This document shows, in pieces, positions 20,398 through 34,160 of a stretch of 64,000 bases of DNA (positions within the stretch are counted from its first letter, which is position 1; every line of letters begins with the position of its first letter). A program made the translations under genes and the position numbers. A model generated the notes under the pieces. That model was given only the letters and a program-made list of their open reading frames with translations, had not been told where the DNA came from and did not search any database. The stretch is from positions 99,266,097-99,330,096 of the forward strand of contig CM042141.1 of assembly GCA_023376005.1 (NCBI GenBank), read 5' to 3'. Origin of the DNA: Doryteuthis pealeii. Its lineage: Eukaryota; Mollusca; Cephalopoda; Myopsida; Loliginidae.

Positions 20398-21291
20398 ATT
20401 TAAGACTGGCTTCAATTTTTCCTTATAAAATACAAAATTTGATTTATGATAAATTGGCCTGTATTTTTCAAGGGGTTTAAATAGTAATTAATAAAGATTA
20501 TTTACATAAATTACAATGTTTTTTTCATTTTCATTAAATCTTATTTCCAATTGTATATAATGTATTATTTTTTATAAGTATGTATATAGTCCAGGTTATA
20601 AAAAAACATGGTAAGGTTAACCTAAAACTGAACTTTTTTAGACTTTATTTTTCCAATGAAGGTATCATTAAAGTTTAGCTAAATGGACCAGACTTTATCC
20701 CATTTACCAAATTTATGATTTGCTTTGGTTCTGAGCAAATATCAAACTATCTTTTTGGTACAAATAATGTTCAATGTATATGAAATAATAATAGAAAATT
20801 TTTTGTCGTAGATGCAGTGCCACATTGAAATATTGATCTTGCTATGAAAAAATCAGAAATCATCAATAACTAAAAATTGGTTGACTTTAAGACTTTTTTT
20901 TTTAATAGCATTCTTAGATTCCTTGAGCAAAAATGCTTTTATAAACCAATTTTTAGGAGTAGGGAAGCTCTAGATCTCATTTTACAGACAAAAATAGAAT
21001 ACCCCATCCCCCCAAAAAAAATTTGGAGAGCTAAAAATCAACACAACTCGGCCAATTTTTTAAATTGGAATCTCAAATTTGGACAAAATTTCAGAAAAAT
21101 TTGATGATTTGACATGGAATTACCCAAATATTAAAAAGTGTTTCTTTTTTACTTGAGCTGTAATGATAGAAAAAAAAGGAAATCTGGAAAAGTAAGAAAG
21201 ACAAAATTCAAAAAACAAATAAAAAGGTGTGAAATGGACGGAGAAGTGATTTTTTTTACTTGGGTTATCAAAGAACAAATTGGGTTTTAGT

Positions 21292-21293
<2 letters not shown>
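20398..21293. other. Intronic sequence with a partial foldback element
   Basis: No exon was recognised. The right part (about 20,870-21,125) ends GATGATTTGACATGGAATTA and shares text with the complete foldback element at 62,663-63,077 (AATTTGGAGAGCTAAAAATC). It is therefore a partial copy of that family. Confidence 0.5.

Positions 21294-21336
<43 letters not shown>
21294..21336. repeat. (GA)n microsatellite
   Basis: An uninterrupted GA run ending in GTGTGTGTGC. In A2 (26,683-26,725) the run is broken (AGAAGAGAGAGAGGAGAG), and in A3 (32,060-32,097) it is clean. Confidence 0.95.
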
Positions 21337-21337
<1 letters not shown>

Positions 21338-21536
21338 TGTGTGCGTACAGAGTGAGAATAGATGTGGCTCAGTATAATCTGAAATTATATACGTCACCGA
21401 ACCTCACTAACACCACTGGGTAAATATATTTACTATTGAAAAAGAATAATGCTATGAGAAATACTTTTAGCATGCACTTTCTAAGCTGGGGAAATTTCAA
21501 TTGGGTATCTTATGGTTACTACCAAAAAAAAAAAAA

Positions 21537-21540
<4 letters not shown>

Positions 21541-21577
<37 letters not shown>
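21541..21577. repeat. (TA)n microsatellite
   Basis: A poly-A run followed by (TA)n. It is present with different lengths in A2 (26,930-26,955) and A3 (32,298-32,330). Confidence 0.95.
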
Positions 21578-21578
<1 letters not shown>

Positions 21579-21837
21579 CAGTGTTAATATTTAATAGTTC
21601 ATGACAGCTGTTTCATATTCTATACAATTATTCAAATGGATGTTTGGATTTTTCTATTACTCCAAACTCATCATTTTTGTTATTTTAAATACACAAAGTT
21701 CAGAATGATAGGAAAGATCCAATTAAATAATTACATTACCCATAAAACTGTTATGGACTATTACATAAAAAAAAATCATTGGTTATAATTAATTATTATT
21801 ATTAATAATAATAATAATAATAATAATTAAGCACTGT

Positions 21838-22630
21838 ACAGGGTTCCCATGCATCCTGGAAAACCTGGAAAATAAAATGTAAATTTTCCAGTACTGGAAA
21901 ACCTGGAAAAGGGGGTATTTTTTATTTTTTTTAAATCCTGGAAAATTTCAATTATCTGAGACAAAATTAATGTTATTGTTACAGTAAAAAAAAAAATATA
22001 ACTAGTAAAATAACAAGGATGATGTTTTTTTGGTTTTTATTTTTAACGCTTGCTGAATCTATGCAAGATTTCCCAAATTATTCATGAATATTCATTAAAC
22101 AGTAAAAATGCTTCTGACTGGGTGGGTACTTGTTGATTTCATACTATGAATTATTTTTACGTGACACTGAACATAAACAAGACAAGAATTAGTCAGTCAG
22201 ACTACTTTAAAGATTGTTAAAGAGTTAAAGGTTTAAAAAATAAATTCCGTTTTACAAATAAAGGAATATTTTGTCTATAAGTCGGTCAAATAATTTTCAC
22301 AGAAATTCTATGTAAAAACATCGCAGTAACATAATACTAACATTTAAGAATTACATAAAATTAATGTTCATTTAAAAAAGTTTTTATTAAACATTTTTGA
22401 AAGTGCTGAAAAGTGAAAGTTTTTTTTTTTCTTAAGATAAAATGTTGGGGACCAAGTAAAGCTTCAAGCACATGGCTGTTGAACAAAATTTTCGTTTTTT
22501 TTTTTTTTTTTCATCAAATGTCAATTTCATCTCAGTTAAAAAGTAACTGTCCTTTTTATGACCCCCCCCCCCTTCCTGGAAAATATTGGTAATTTTAATA
22601 TTTTGCCACACCGGACCTCCTGGCCTAATT
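21838..22630. other. Repeat starting CAGGGTTCCCATGCATCCTG, class uncertain
   Basis: The first 120 bp (CATCCTGGAAAACCTGGAAA, then TTTTCCAGTACTGGAAAA) resembles a widespread animal DNA-transposon end rich in CTGGAAA. The reverse motif TTCCTGGAAAATATTGGTAA appears at 22,575 after a poly-C tract, but a clean inverted end and target duplication are not visible. It is present in A1, A2 and A3. Confidence 0.4.
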
Positions 22631-23869
22631 TACTTGCCATTGTTAGGCATAATTCAGGCCAAACATATTTTCTGAGTCATGCAATTTAAATTAATGTAGA
22701 TTTTAATTTAAATTAATGTAGATATTTTACAATATCTCCCCCCACCCAGCTTTTTTTCAGCCAGTCAATTTAGATATTTTAACCCCCACCTCAACCCATT
22801 TAAAATATTTTTCGATGAATTCAAATGTCAATTCAAAATACAAATTCAAATGTCAAATATTAGGTACTGCTAATTTTGGCCTCACGGACGTATTTTACAA
22901 AATCCCTTCAATTGAAACAAAAACAAAAATCAGGAAATTATCAGATTTTAATGAAAACTTCAGTGTTGATAACATAATGAATAAATTATTTAAAAACTTT
23001 CTGATTTTTTTCCGATCACTTAATTTTGACACCGCTCCCCCTATTTTTGGGGCTCAAAATCTCTTTTGAAACTAATTATAGTATGAAAATATACTTTTGA
23101 AACTAATTACAGTATGAATAAAAAGACAAAAAGTTTTGGGATTTTTTTTTTACTCTTCTGTTTATATATATAATTGTCTTTTAGGTTATCAGTGAAAAAA
23201 TTATACATTGATATTTGTTTTGCTAAAAAAGATGGAGGCCTAACTTTTCAATTGAGTTTTTTCCAAAAATTATTAGATAATTCTAAAGTAGGCTTGTTAT
23301 TAAATAGATATTATTTTAGAATCTAAAATTATGAAATAAACAACTTAAATTTAAGCATTTCATATTTTAAATCAATTTATATATGGATTGTTTGTTTCAA
23401 GGTGCATATAGGTAGCATTTATTTTAAAGAATTTCAATTTTCATTTTATCCATTTACATTTCTTTTCTTTACTCATTTTTCCTCATATTGTCGGATTCAA
23501 TTCCTTTTCCATTTTTACATGTATATATATATAAAAAGATGTTGCTTTTTAAAACCGTTGAGAGGAAGGCCCCAAAACGGTTTGCACATTCTCTCCTGAT
23601 GATTCCATGCATTTGTAAACATCTTTTGTTTTTTCATATATTACATTGATTAGATATGGTGTACATATTAATTTGCATAAAAATAAAATGAAAAACTTTC
23701 TTAAAATTATTTACAAAATAACTTAAAAGGAATTAAAAAGTTAAAAGTAATTGGTATGAAACAGGTTTTAAAAGGGAGATAACTCTTTTCACTCAATAAC
23801 AATCATTTGCAGTTATATGGTTTTAAGTATTCCTCTCTAATACTAATAAGTATCTATTTGACTCATAGA
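22631..23869. other. Intronic sequence, no gene recognised
   Basis: It contains a short direct duplication (TTAAATTAATGTAGAT twice near 22,690-22,725) and an open frame at 22,815-23,069 that matches nothing I recognise. The frame survives in A3 but is broken by indels in A2. A motif ACCGTTGAGAGGAAGGCCCC near 23,555 belongs to a foldback whose other arm is visible only in A3. Confidence 0.4.
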
Positions 23870-24036
23870 TGGAATGCTAATAGGTTCTACCATTCCAGGT
23901 CAGAGCGGATCTGTGAGTAATGTTAATGAAGGGGTACTCCATACTACCCAGAACTGGAGCTTCACTCACCACCAGATGTAGTTAGTGTAATGTTTTTGAG
24001 GTGACAGATTGGTCTTTAAAAATTGTTTATTACACG

Positions 24037-24039
<3 letters not shown>

Positions 24040-24080
<41 letters not shown>
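24040..24080. repeat. (TA)n microsatellite
   Basis: About 20 TA units. The corresponding tract in A3 is 34,990-35,032. It is absent in A2, which ends before it. Confidence 0.95.
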
Positions 24081-24083
<3 letters not shown>

Positions 24084-24174
24084 ACTAATTTTATAAAAAC
24101 ATTCCCAACTTTTGCACACACCTAATTATATGTTATAAAGTGTTTAAATTTTATGGCGTTTATAGCATAGTAAG

Positions 24175-24725
24175 TTAATTTAAAATGGAGATTCGGTGTC
24201 TGACTGTAACTGAAACTATATCAGTGCTTACATCACAATACCCTCAGGAATTGCATAAGTTTATCAATGAATATTACATTTAGAGTCAAAAGCATTAATG
24301 CATTGAATAAATCTTATTTATTAACGATGTCTCTATGAAAATTTGAGTTAGATTTGACCCAAAACAGCCCATGTTATTTGTGCATTTAAAATCCTGCAAT
24401 GTGGCTAATATATCACTAAGAAATAAAAATTTACATGATATATAGTATGGTTGATTTGCATACTGGTTTTAACAAAACTGGGTTTTATAATTACTTGGTG
24501 TTATTGATCTCAGATATTATTGTTTTATTCTCTAATGCATGAAAATAAATTCTATGAATGATTTTATATAGAAACCAATTAAAATATAATTAAAATAAGT
24601 GTAATTTTTTTATATGCATTCTTATTTAATTTTGTTAGTCTTTCTAATTTTATATATTTCATTACATTAAAACTTAAATACTTATGCCCGGAGGGTGCAT
24701 ATTTTGATAGATTTTTTGATAGATA
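24175..24725 (-). repeat. Dispersed repeat E, long copy
   Basis: The longest copy seen of repeat E. One end holds AATGGAGATTCGGTGTCTGA, also found in diverged form near 14,500, 43,300 and 60,740. The middle has TGGTTTCTATATAAAATCAT reversed, and the other end has TATGCCCGGAGGGTGCATAT. The A3 counterpart is 35,130-35,675. There is no coding frame. Confidence 0.65.
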
Positions 24726-24984
24726 TTTTGTTTCCACTGAAAAACTTGAAACACTATTCTATACTTGGTGAAAGTATTAGTAAAAAGAAAAACAAAAAAA
24801 ACTAACTTCATATATTAATAATAAAACAATATTTTATAATCTAAAATATATTAACAATTAATATTGTATATACATTACCAAAATGTTTGTTTTTTTTCTC
24901 TTTTTTTCTAAATTCCATATAAGTAACTTTGTATTGATAGTATTAAAATTGTTCTCGCCTCCCATCCGCACTACATGCACTTAA

Positions 24985-25270
24985 CTCGGACATTTAACTC
25001 TGCCTACTTTAAGCCACTAACAGCAGCTCCCTCCACCACTGCAATCCTACCATAAACCGCTGACAACATCTCTCACTTGTTTACTCTGAAAAATCACTAT
25101 GTGAACATCTTTACAATGATAATAGAATTTTATTTGAATAGAATGAGTTCTGAGGTGAATAGATAGTGAACTTTGAAATATCCCATCATACAGGTAAAAA
25201 AAAAAAAAAAAAAAATTCCAAGAAAATTTTGTACAGCCGAGGGGGGAAATTTGGTAGGCAAAGAGTTAAA
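24985..25270. repeat. Dispersed repeat F copy
   Basis: GAATGAGTTCTGAGGTGAAT and AATATCCCATCATACAGGTA match the tandem pair at 7.25-7.7 kb. It sits about 160 bp upstream of an exon. The A3 copy is 35,930-36,225. Confidence 0.7.
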
Positions 25271-25427
25271 TGTGTTTAGTGGGGGGAGAAAGAATTTTAA
25301 TTCTATATATACAAAGTTATTTAAAATGTAATTCAAAGATGTTCATCTGATAAATATTTTGCAGACTGGTTCTAAAATTAAATCAATGTATTTTAATTCT
25401 TAATGAAGTTATAACAAGTTTCTATAG

Positions 25428-25654
25428 CTGGTCGCAATTTCTCCGTAGGTTCTGATGCCGCCTACTATGCTTTGCCTGTCCCTGGCTACCCTAGTGTATT
25501 AAGCAATGTTTATCAAGGACAGCCACTTATTCCCAATACAGCTTTCCACAGTAATGAGATGGTCCCTCAATCTGAGTGCGTCTACTGCCCCTCAACAGTT
25601 CTGGCCACCACGCCAGTACCCGTTTCTTTGTTACATGAGCCAGTGCCTTCATAA
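25428..25654 (+). CDS. A1CF: A1CF-like gene, terminal-type exon (copy in A1)
   Basis: After the acceptor TTTCTATAG, two bases complete the phase 1 codon from 17,078. The frame then reads AGRNFSVGSDAAYYALPVPG, YPSVLSNVYQGQPLIPNTAF and HSNEMVPQSECVYCPSTVLA, and ends HEPVPS before TAA. The Ala/Tyr/Pro-rich text suits the disordered tail after the dsRBD. A donor-like CAA|GTAAGA lies at 25,678, but all three frames meet a stop before it. Transcripts using this exon should therefore end here. The last 30 residues differ in the A3 copy because of two indels. Confidence 0.8.
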
Positions 25655-25869
25655 CTGACACATTCTACAAAACACAAGTAAGATCTTTTAAGGTTCATAT
25701 CTTCATTAATGATTTTTTTATTTATTTATTATTTTTAATTTTTTAAATTTATTTTGTATTTAGCTGGAAATATATATATTCCATAAATAAGATGCCATTG
25801 AAGGTATTGATTTTAAGGAAGAGATTATTACATTTGATGAATTAGCTAAATTTGTTTCTTTTTTTTCAT

Positions 25870-25985
25870 CTGGAGAGTGGAGTACCCCTTTATTGCCATT
25901 ACTCCCAGGTCAACTCTAACGTGGAATGGTAATATCTTTTAGGGTTGCATCTATAGGTCAAATAGACCTGTTTAAAAAATATTCC
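25870..25985 (-). repeat. Dispersed repeat D fragment
   Basis: GAGTGGAGTACCCCTTTATT and TTACTCCCAGGTCA match the D element at 42,405-42,820 and, reversed, 61,285-61,905. An opposite-strand fragment of the same element lies at 23,870-23,975. Both recur in A3. Confidence 0.65.
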
Positions 25986-26206
25986 TATGAGGTAGAACTG
26001 TGTGCAGAAAAAAAAAATTTTTTTTGTAAACAATTACACAAAAATGTAAATAGGAATATACAATGAGCGTCATTCCCTAACCTCTAGGCATAAGATAACT
26101 AGCCAAGTTGAGATGCCGTTAAATTGAATCTTTTTGGAGATGGGTGGAACTAATTATATTAAATAAATCTGAAGGCAGTAATCTGAATAAATCTCTAGAA
26201 TGAAAG

Positions 26207-26352
26207 TGTAATAAGTAATTAAGAATTACCTCTCTTATTCTATGATTACCTCCCCTTTGGAGAACTCTATTGAATACTAGACTATATAAACTCTCAATAA
26301 GTGTACCAATTATTCTAAGTAGAATAAAGCTTCCCAAAGTCTATTGGTGTTA
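26207..26352 (+). mobile_element. Candidate solo LTR with TATA box and polyadenylation signal
   Basis: It starts TGTAATAAGTAATT and contains CTATATAAACTCTC (TATA box), then AGAATAAAGCTT (poly-A signal) and ends GGTGTTA. A diverged copy of 123 bp lies at 52,491-52,613 and a near-identical one in A3 (37,157-37,303). The order TATA, then AATAAA, within a short unit recurring elsewhere is what an LTR shows. The end lacks the usual CA and no target duplication is clear. Confidence 0.45.
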
Positions 26353-26489
26353 GCGTTTGTCATTACAAAAAGTATAATTGATTCAGTTGTCTAATAATTC
26401 TGATAGGTATGGCCAAAATTTTACATGTTTTTTATCTCCCCCCCCCCAACCCCTACATGATTTAAGATTCAACAAACCGAGGAAAGAAT

Positions 26490-26908
26490 GAAAAATTGAT
26501 GATTTGACATGGAATTACCCAAATATTAAAGTGTTTCTTTTTACTTGAGCTGTAATGATAGAAAAAAAGGAAATCTGGAAAGAAAAAGACAAAATTCAAA
26601 AAACAAATAAAAAGGTGTGAAATGGACGGAGAAGTGATTTTTTTACTTGGGTTATCAAAGAACAAATTGGGTTTTAGTGTGAAAGAGAGAGAGAAGAGAG
26701 AGAGGAGAGAGAGAGAGAGAGAGTGTGTGTGCGTACAGAGTGAGAATAGATGTGGCTCAGTATAATCTGAAATTATATACGTCACCGAACCTCACTAACA
26801 CCACTGGTAATATATTTACTATTGAAAAAGAATAATGCTATGAGAAATACTTTTAGCATGCACTTTCTAAGCTGGGGAAATTTCAATTGGGTATCTTATG
26901 GTACTACC

Positions 26909-26959
<51 letters not shown>

Positions 26960-29371
26960 TCAGTGTTAATATTTAATAGTTCATGACAGCTGTTTCATAT
27001 TCTATACAATTATTCAAATGGATGTTTGGATTTTTCTATTACTCCAAACTCATCATTTTTTATTTTAAATACACAAAGTTCAGAATGATAGGAGAAGATC
27101 CAATTAAATAATTACATTACCCATAAAACTGTTATGGACTATTACAATAAAAAAATCATTGGTTATAATTAATTATTATTATTATATAATAATAATAATA
27201 ATAATTAAGCACTGTACAGGGTTCCCATGCATCCTGGAAAACCTGGAAAATAAAATGTAAATTTTCCAGTACTGGAAAATCTGGAAAAGGGGGTATTTTT
27301 TATTTTTTTAAATCCTGGAAAATTTCAATTATCTGAGACAAAATTAATGTTATTGTTACAGTAAAAAAAAATATAACTAGTAAAATACAAGGATGATGTT
27401 TTTTTGGTTTTTATTTTTTAACGCTTGCTGAATCTATGCAAGATTTCCCAAATTATTCATGAATATTCATTAAACAGTAAAAATGCTTCTGACTGGTGGG
27501 TACTTGTTGATTTCATACTATGAATTATTTTTACGTGACACTGAACATAAACAAGACAAGAATTAGTCAGTCAGACTACTTTAAAGATTGTTAAAGAGTT
27601 AAAGGTTTAAAAAATAAATTCCGTTTTACAAATAAAGGAATATTTTGTCTTAAGTCGGTCAAATAATTTTCACAGAAATTCTATGTAAAAACATCGCAGT
27701 AACATAATACTAACATTTAAGAATTACATAAAATTAATGTTCATTTAAAAAAGTTTTATTTAAACATTTTTGAAAGGCTGAAAAGTGAAAGTTTTTTTTT
27801 TCTTAAGATAAAATGTTGGGGACCAAGTAAAGCTTCAAGCACATGGCTGTTGAACAAAATTTTCGTTTTTTTTTTTTTTTTCATTTTTTTTTTTTTTTCA
27901 TCAAATGTCAATTTCATCTCAGTTAAAAAGTAACTGTCCTTTTTATGACCCCCCCCCCTTCCTGGAAAATATTGGTAATTTTAATATTTTGCCACACCGG
28001 ACCTCCTGGCCTAATTTACTTGCCATGTTAGGCATAATTCAGGCCAAACATATTTTCTGAGTCATGCAATTTAAATTAATGTAGATTTTAATTTAAATTA
28101 ATGTAGATATTTTACAATATCTCCCCCACCCAGCTTTTTTTCAGCCAGTCAATTTAGATATTTTAACCCCCACCTCAACCCATTTAAAATATTTTTCGAT
28201 GAATTCAAATGTCAATTCAAAATACAAATTCAAATGTCAAATATTAGGTACTGCAATTTTGGCCTCACGACGTATTTTACAAAATCCCTTCAATTGAAAC
28301 AAAAACAAAAATCAGAATTATCAGTTTTAATGAAAATTCAGTGTTGATAACATAATGAATAAATTATTTAAAAACTTTCTGATTTTTTTCCGATCACTTA
28401 ATTTTGACACCGCTCCCCCTATTTTTGGGGCTCAAAATCTCTTTTGAAACTAATTAATGTATGAAAATATACTTTTGAAACTAATTACAGTATGAATAAA
28501 AAGACAAAAAGTTTTGGGATTTTTTTTTTTACTCTTCTGTTTATATATATAATTGTCTTTTAGGTTATCAGTGAAAAAATTATACATTGATATTTGTTTT
28601 GCTAAAAAAGATGGAGGCCTAACTTTTCAATGAGTTTTTTTCCAAAAATTATTAGATAATTCTAAAGTAGGCTTGTTATTAAATAGATATTATTTTAGAA
28701 TCTAAAATTATGAAATAAACAACTTAAATTATAGGCATTTCATATTTTAAATCAATTTATATATGGATTGTTTGTTTCAAGGTGCATATAGGTAGCATTT
28801 ATTTTAAAGAATTTCAATTTTCATTTTATCCATTTACATTTCTTTTCTTTACTCATTTTTCCTCATATTGTCGGATTCAATTCCTTTTCCATTTTTACAT
28901 GTATATATATAAAAAAGATGTTGCTTCTTTTAAAAACCGTTGAGAGGAGGCCCCAAAACGGTTTGCACATTCTCTCCTGATGATTCCATGCATTTGTAAA
29001 CATCTTTTGTTTTTTCATATATTACATTGATTAGATATGGTGTACATATTAATTTGCATAAAAATAAAATGAAAAACTTTCTTAAAATTATTTACAAAAT
29101 AACTTAAAAGAATTAAAAAGTTAAAAAGTAATTGGTATGAAACAGGTTTTAAAAGGGAGATAAACTCTTTTCACTCAATAACAATCATTTGCAGTTATAT
29201 GGTTTTAAGTATTCCTCTCTAATACTAATAAGTATCTATTTGACTCATAGATGGAATGCTAATAGGTTCTACCATTCCAGGTCAGAGCGGATCTGTGAGT
29301 AATGTTAATGAAGGGTACTCCATACTACCCAGAACTGGAGCTTCACTCACCACCAGATGTAGTTAGTGTAA
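26490..29371 (+). repeat. Partial duplication unit A2
   Basis: It matches 21,094-23,990 of A1 in the same direction, with many single-base losses, often in homopolymers (GGGTGGGT to GGTGGGT, AAGTGCTG to AAGGCTG). It carries no exon. The entry junction (AGAATGAAAAATTGATGATT) has a few bases of microhomology, and the exit junction (GTTAGTGTAAGTTTACCTTT) joins position 23,990 to 18,596. It shares the A1 form, not the A3 form, at the 23,410 structural difference. Confidence 0.9.
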
Positions 29372-32058
29372 GTTTACCTTTCCCAAGGTATTAGTGCTAT
29401 GTGAAATGCAAACAGCATGTTCCAGGACTTGAAATCATGTTGCTGTGTCCATTTCCTACAATAATAACCATTGCACCGCATGCCTCCTTAATTGATTATA
29501 AAAAATCAGGTCACTTCCTTGACGGATACTGCTAGTGGAATGGCTATGTTTACACTGTAAAGACAGGCAAGCAAAATGGCACGATCAGGCTCAAACTTCA
29601 ATCACATGATCACAGCAGTGCCAACTATAAGTATGCATGCGTAGTTTGACATTAATAAAGATATGTTATGGCAAAATTTTTGAATCTCCCTCGTGCAAAA
29701 AGTCGCTATGCCTGTAAAAGGGTTGATTATTATAAAAACTGGTAATTTATGAGGAAGTGCGTCCTGGTCTCCGGCCTCAAAAATTGCTACCGGTGACTAT
29801 TAAAATAACAACCCAGCTCAGTCTATTCAAAACTATCCATCTCATATCTATCTCTCTATCTATCTCTCTATCTCAATTTGTTCATATTTATCTATATTAC
29901 TTTAAATACTAAGATTTTTTTTTATTCGTGTTTGTTTAATTGTCGTTTTAGTTTAAATCAACAAGAATTACGACAAAAAAAGAAGCGCCCCCCCATACAT
30001 TTACTTGTCGAAAATATCTATCTATCTATCTCCATTTGTTCGTATCTATCATATATTATTTTGTTTGTTTATCTATCTATCTATCTCAGTCTATTCAAAA
30101 CTATATATCCATCTTCATATCTAAACAAGAATTACGACAAATTACGATAAATGAACAAGAATTACGACGACCTGGGGTTGTTATTTTGACAGTCACCGGG
30201 TAGCAATCTTGAGGCAGGAGACTGGGACGCACTTCCTCAAAATTACCTAAAAATTAATTATTCTTCCTAATTATATTTTCAAGTCTTCCTCAGTTAAAAT
30301 AAAGTTAGTTGTGTTCTTTGTTGCTTTTTGTAACCATTTGTGTCTTTCGTTATTTGGTAGATTTAATACTGAAAAACTTATGAGGCATCTTTTATATGGA
30401 ACAAACTACCTGCATCAGTTGTTAGCTGCTGAGACAATGTATTCTTCAAAGTCTCTATACTTCCTGAAATTAGCCAGCACTGGTTTAGCTCGATCAGTAG
30501 AGCATCCGCCTAGGAGCCGCAAAGGTTTTTGGATTTGATACAGACCCTTGCCAACTCAGCACGAGTAGCACAGCTTGGATCTGTGTGGCAAAGTGGGGAA
30601 CTGATGGTAGGAGTGGTGCTCCACCTTAGATGCAAAAAAAAACAAAAAACAATCTCCCTAGTCTAGTGCTAGTGAAAAGGAGATAAACTTCCTTGCTGTC
30701 GGTTAATATCGACAATAGGCCACTACTTTTTTTTTATACCTGATATCTCCCTCCATACTAATGCGCACATGTATAATCATAACTCATACACTGTTCATTT
30801 TCCTGACATTTGTACATTAGTCTACGTTACACCTTAGCACTGTACACAATTATTTCATTATAAATATTTAAAAATGTCCGGGACAAATTTTCCAGAGGTA
30901 TTCATAACAATAATGCTATCATATTTGCTTACATTTAGATGAAAAATATTTTGACTTGATAGAAAACATTTAAGGGTTATTTCCTATAACTCCAACAAAC
31001 AAAGGGGAACACTCTTAACTGATAAATTTATTTATTTTTATATCTACTAGGAAAAAAGAAGACAGGGTTAGGTTTAGGGTTAGTTTAATGGGAAAATAAA
31101 TAAATAATTTATCAGTCAAGAGTGGTTCCCCTTTGTTTATGTTGGAATTATAGGAAATAACCGATTTAAGACTGGCTTCAATTTTTCCTTATAAAATACA
31201 AAATTTGATTTATGATAAATTGGCCTGTATTTTTCAAGGGGTTTAAATAGTAATTAATAAAGATTATTTACATAAATTACAATGTTTTTTTCATTTTCAT
31301 TAAATCTTATTTCCAATTGTATATAATGTATTATTTTTTATAAGTAAGTATATAGTCCAGGTATAAAAAAACATGGTAAGGTTAACCTAAAACTGAACTT
31401 TTTTAGACTTTATTTTTCCAATGAAGGTATCATTAAAGTTTAGCTAAATGGACCAGACTTTATCCCATTTACCAAATTTATGATTTGCTTTGGTTCTGAG
31501 CAAATATCAAAACTATCTTTTTGGTACAAATAATGTTCAATGTATATGAAATAATAATAGAAAATTTTTTGTCGTAGATGCAGTGCCACATTGAAATATT
31601 GATCTTGCTATGAAAAAATCAGAAATCATCAATAACTAAAAATTGGTTGACTTTAAGACTTTTTTTTTTAATAGCATTCTTAGATTCCTTGAGCAAAAAT
31701 GCTTTTATAAACCAATTTTTAGGAGTAGGGAAGCTCTAGATCTCATTTTACAGACAAAAATAGAATACCCCATCCCCCCAAAAAAAATTTGGAGAGCTAA
31801 AAATCAACACAACTCGGCCAATTTTTTAAATTGGAATCTCAAATTTGGACAAAATTTCAGAAAAATTTGATGATTTGACATGGAATTACCCAAATATTAT
31901 CAGTGTTTCTTTTTTACTTGAGCTGTAATGATAGAAAAAAAGGAAATCTGGAAAAGTAAGAAAGACAAAATTCAAAAAACAAATAAAAAGGTGTGAAATG
32001 GACGGAGAAGTGATTTTTTTTACTTGGGTTATCAAAGAACAAATTGGGTTTTAGTTGT

Positions 32059-32098
<40 letters not shown>

Positions 32099-32288
32099 TG
32101 TGTGCGTACAGAGTGAGAATAGATGTGGCTCAGTATAATCTGAAATTATATACGTCACCGAACCTCACTAACACCACTGGTAAATATATTTACTATTGAA
32201 AAAGAATAATGCTATGAGAAATACTTTTAGCATGCACTTTCTAAGCTGGGGAAATTTCAATTGGGTATCTTATGGTTACTACCAAAAA

Positions 32289-32331
<43 letters not shown>

Positions 32332-34160
32332 GTGTTAATATTTAATAGTTCATGACAGCTGTTTCATATTCTATACAATTATTCAAATGGATGTTTGGAT
32401 TTTTCTATTACTCCAAACTCATCATTTTTTTTATTTTAAATACACAAAGTTCAGAATGATAGGAAAGATCCAATTAAATAATTACATTACCCATAAAACT
32501 GTTATGGACTATTACATAAAAAAAATCATTGGTTATAATTAATTATTATTATTAATAATAATAATAATTAAGCACTGTACAGGGTTCCCATGCATCCTGG
32601 AAAACCTGGAAAATAAAATGTAAATTTTCCAGTACTGGAAAATCTGGAAAAGGGGGTATTTTTTATTTTTTTTAAATCCTGGAAAATTTCAATTATCTGA
32701 GACAAAATTAATGTTATTGTTACAGTAAAAAAAAATATAACTAGTAAAATAACAAGGATGGTGTTTTTTTGGTTTTTATTGTTAACGCTTGCTGAATCTA
32801 TGCAAGATTTCCCAAATTATTCATGAATATTCATTAAACAGTAAAAATGCTTCTGACTCGGTGGGTACTTGTTGATTTCATACTATGAATTATTTTTACG
32901 TGACACTGAACATAAACAAGACAAGAATTAGTCAGTCAGACTACTTTAAAGATTGTTAAAGAGTTAAAGGTTTAAAAAATAAATTCCGTTTTACAAATAA
33001 AGGAATATTTTGTCTGTAAGTCGGTCAAATAATTTTCACAGAAATTCTATGTAAAAACATCGCAGTAACATAATACTAACATTTAAGAATTACATAAAAT
33101 TAATGTTCATTTAAAAAAGTTTTTATTAAACATTTTTGAAAGCGCTGAAAAGTGAAAGTTTTTTTTTTCTTAAGATAAAATGTTGGGGACCAAGTAAAGC
33201 TTCAAGCACATGGCTGTTGAACAAAATTTTCGTTTTTTTTTTTTTTTTTTCATCAAATGTCAATTTCATCTCAGTTAAAAAGTAACTGTCCTTTTTATGA
33301 CCCCCCCCCTCCTTCCTGGAAAATATTGGTAATTTTAATATTTTGCCACACCGGACCTCCTGGCCTAATTTACTTGCCATTGTCAGGCATAATTCAGGCC
33401 AAACATATTTTCTGAGTCATGCAATTTAAATTAATGTAGATTTTAATTTAAATTAATGTAGATATTTTACAATATCTCCCCCCACCCAGCTTTTTTTCAG
33501 CCAGTCAATTTAGATATTTTAACCCCCACCTCAACCCATTTAAAATATTTTTCGATGAATTCAAATGTCAATTCAAAACACAAATTCAAATGTCAAATAT
33601 TAGGTACTGCCAATTTTGGCCTCACAGACGTATTTTACAAAATCCCTTCAATTGAAACAAAAACAAAAATCAGGGAATTATCAGATTTTAATGAAAATTT
33701 CAGTGTTGATAACATAATGAATAAATTATTTAAAAACTTTCTGATTTTTTTCCGATCACTTAATTTTGACACCGCTCCCCCTATTTTTGGGGCTCAAAAT
33801 CTCTTTTGAAACTAATTATAGTATGAAAATATACTTTTGAAACTAATTACAGTATGAATAAAAAGACAAAAAGTTTTGGGATTTTTTTTTTTTACTCTTC
33901 TGTTTATATATATAATTGTCTTTTAGGTTATCAGTGAAAAAATTATACATTGATATATGACATATATATTTTGCTAAAAAAGATGGAGGCCTAACTTTTC
34001 AATGGAGTTTTTTCCAAAAATTATTAGATAATTCTAAAGTAGGCTTGTTATTAAATAGATATTATTTTAGAATCTAAAATTATGAAATAAACAACTTAAA
34101 TTTAGGCATTTCATATTTTAAATCAATTTATATATGGATTGTTCGTTTCAAGGTGCATAT

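Larger units (their letters stand above)
18596..26490 (+). repeat. Large direct duplication, unit A1
   Basis: About 7.9 kb is repeated almost base for base at about 29,372-37,440 (A3). Its middle (21,094-23,990) is repeated once more at 26,490-29,371 (A2). Landmarks kept in order: SINE C end, the 18,963 foldback, SINE A, the TTAGGG foldback, (GA)n, (TA)n, repeat E, repeat F, an A1CF-like exon and an LTR-like sequence. The unit ends inside a MITE that is complete only in A3. Confidence 0.95.

Noticed and set aside
22815..23069. 84-codon frame conserved between A1 and A3
   Set aside because: Conservation follows from the recent duplication. A2 breaks the frame, there are no splice sites, and the flanks are repeat-like.
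26119..26337. 72-codon frame on the - strand, repeated at 37,070
   Set aside because: It lies across the LTR-like unit in the opposite direction and is duplicated only because the whole unit is duplicated.
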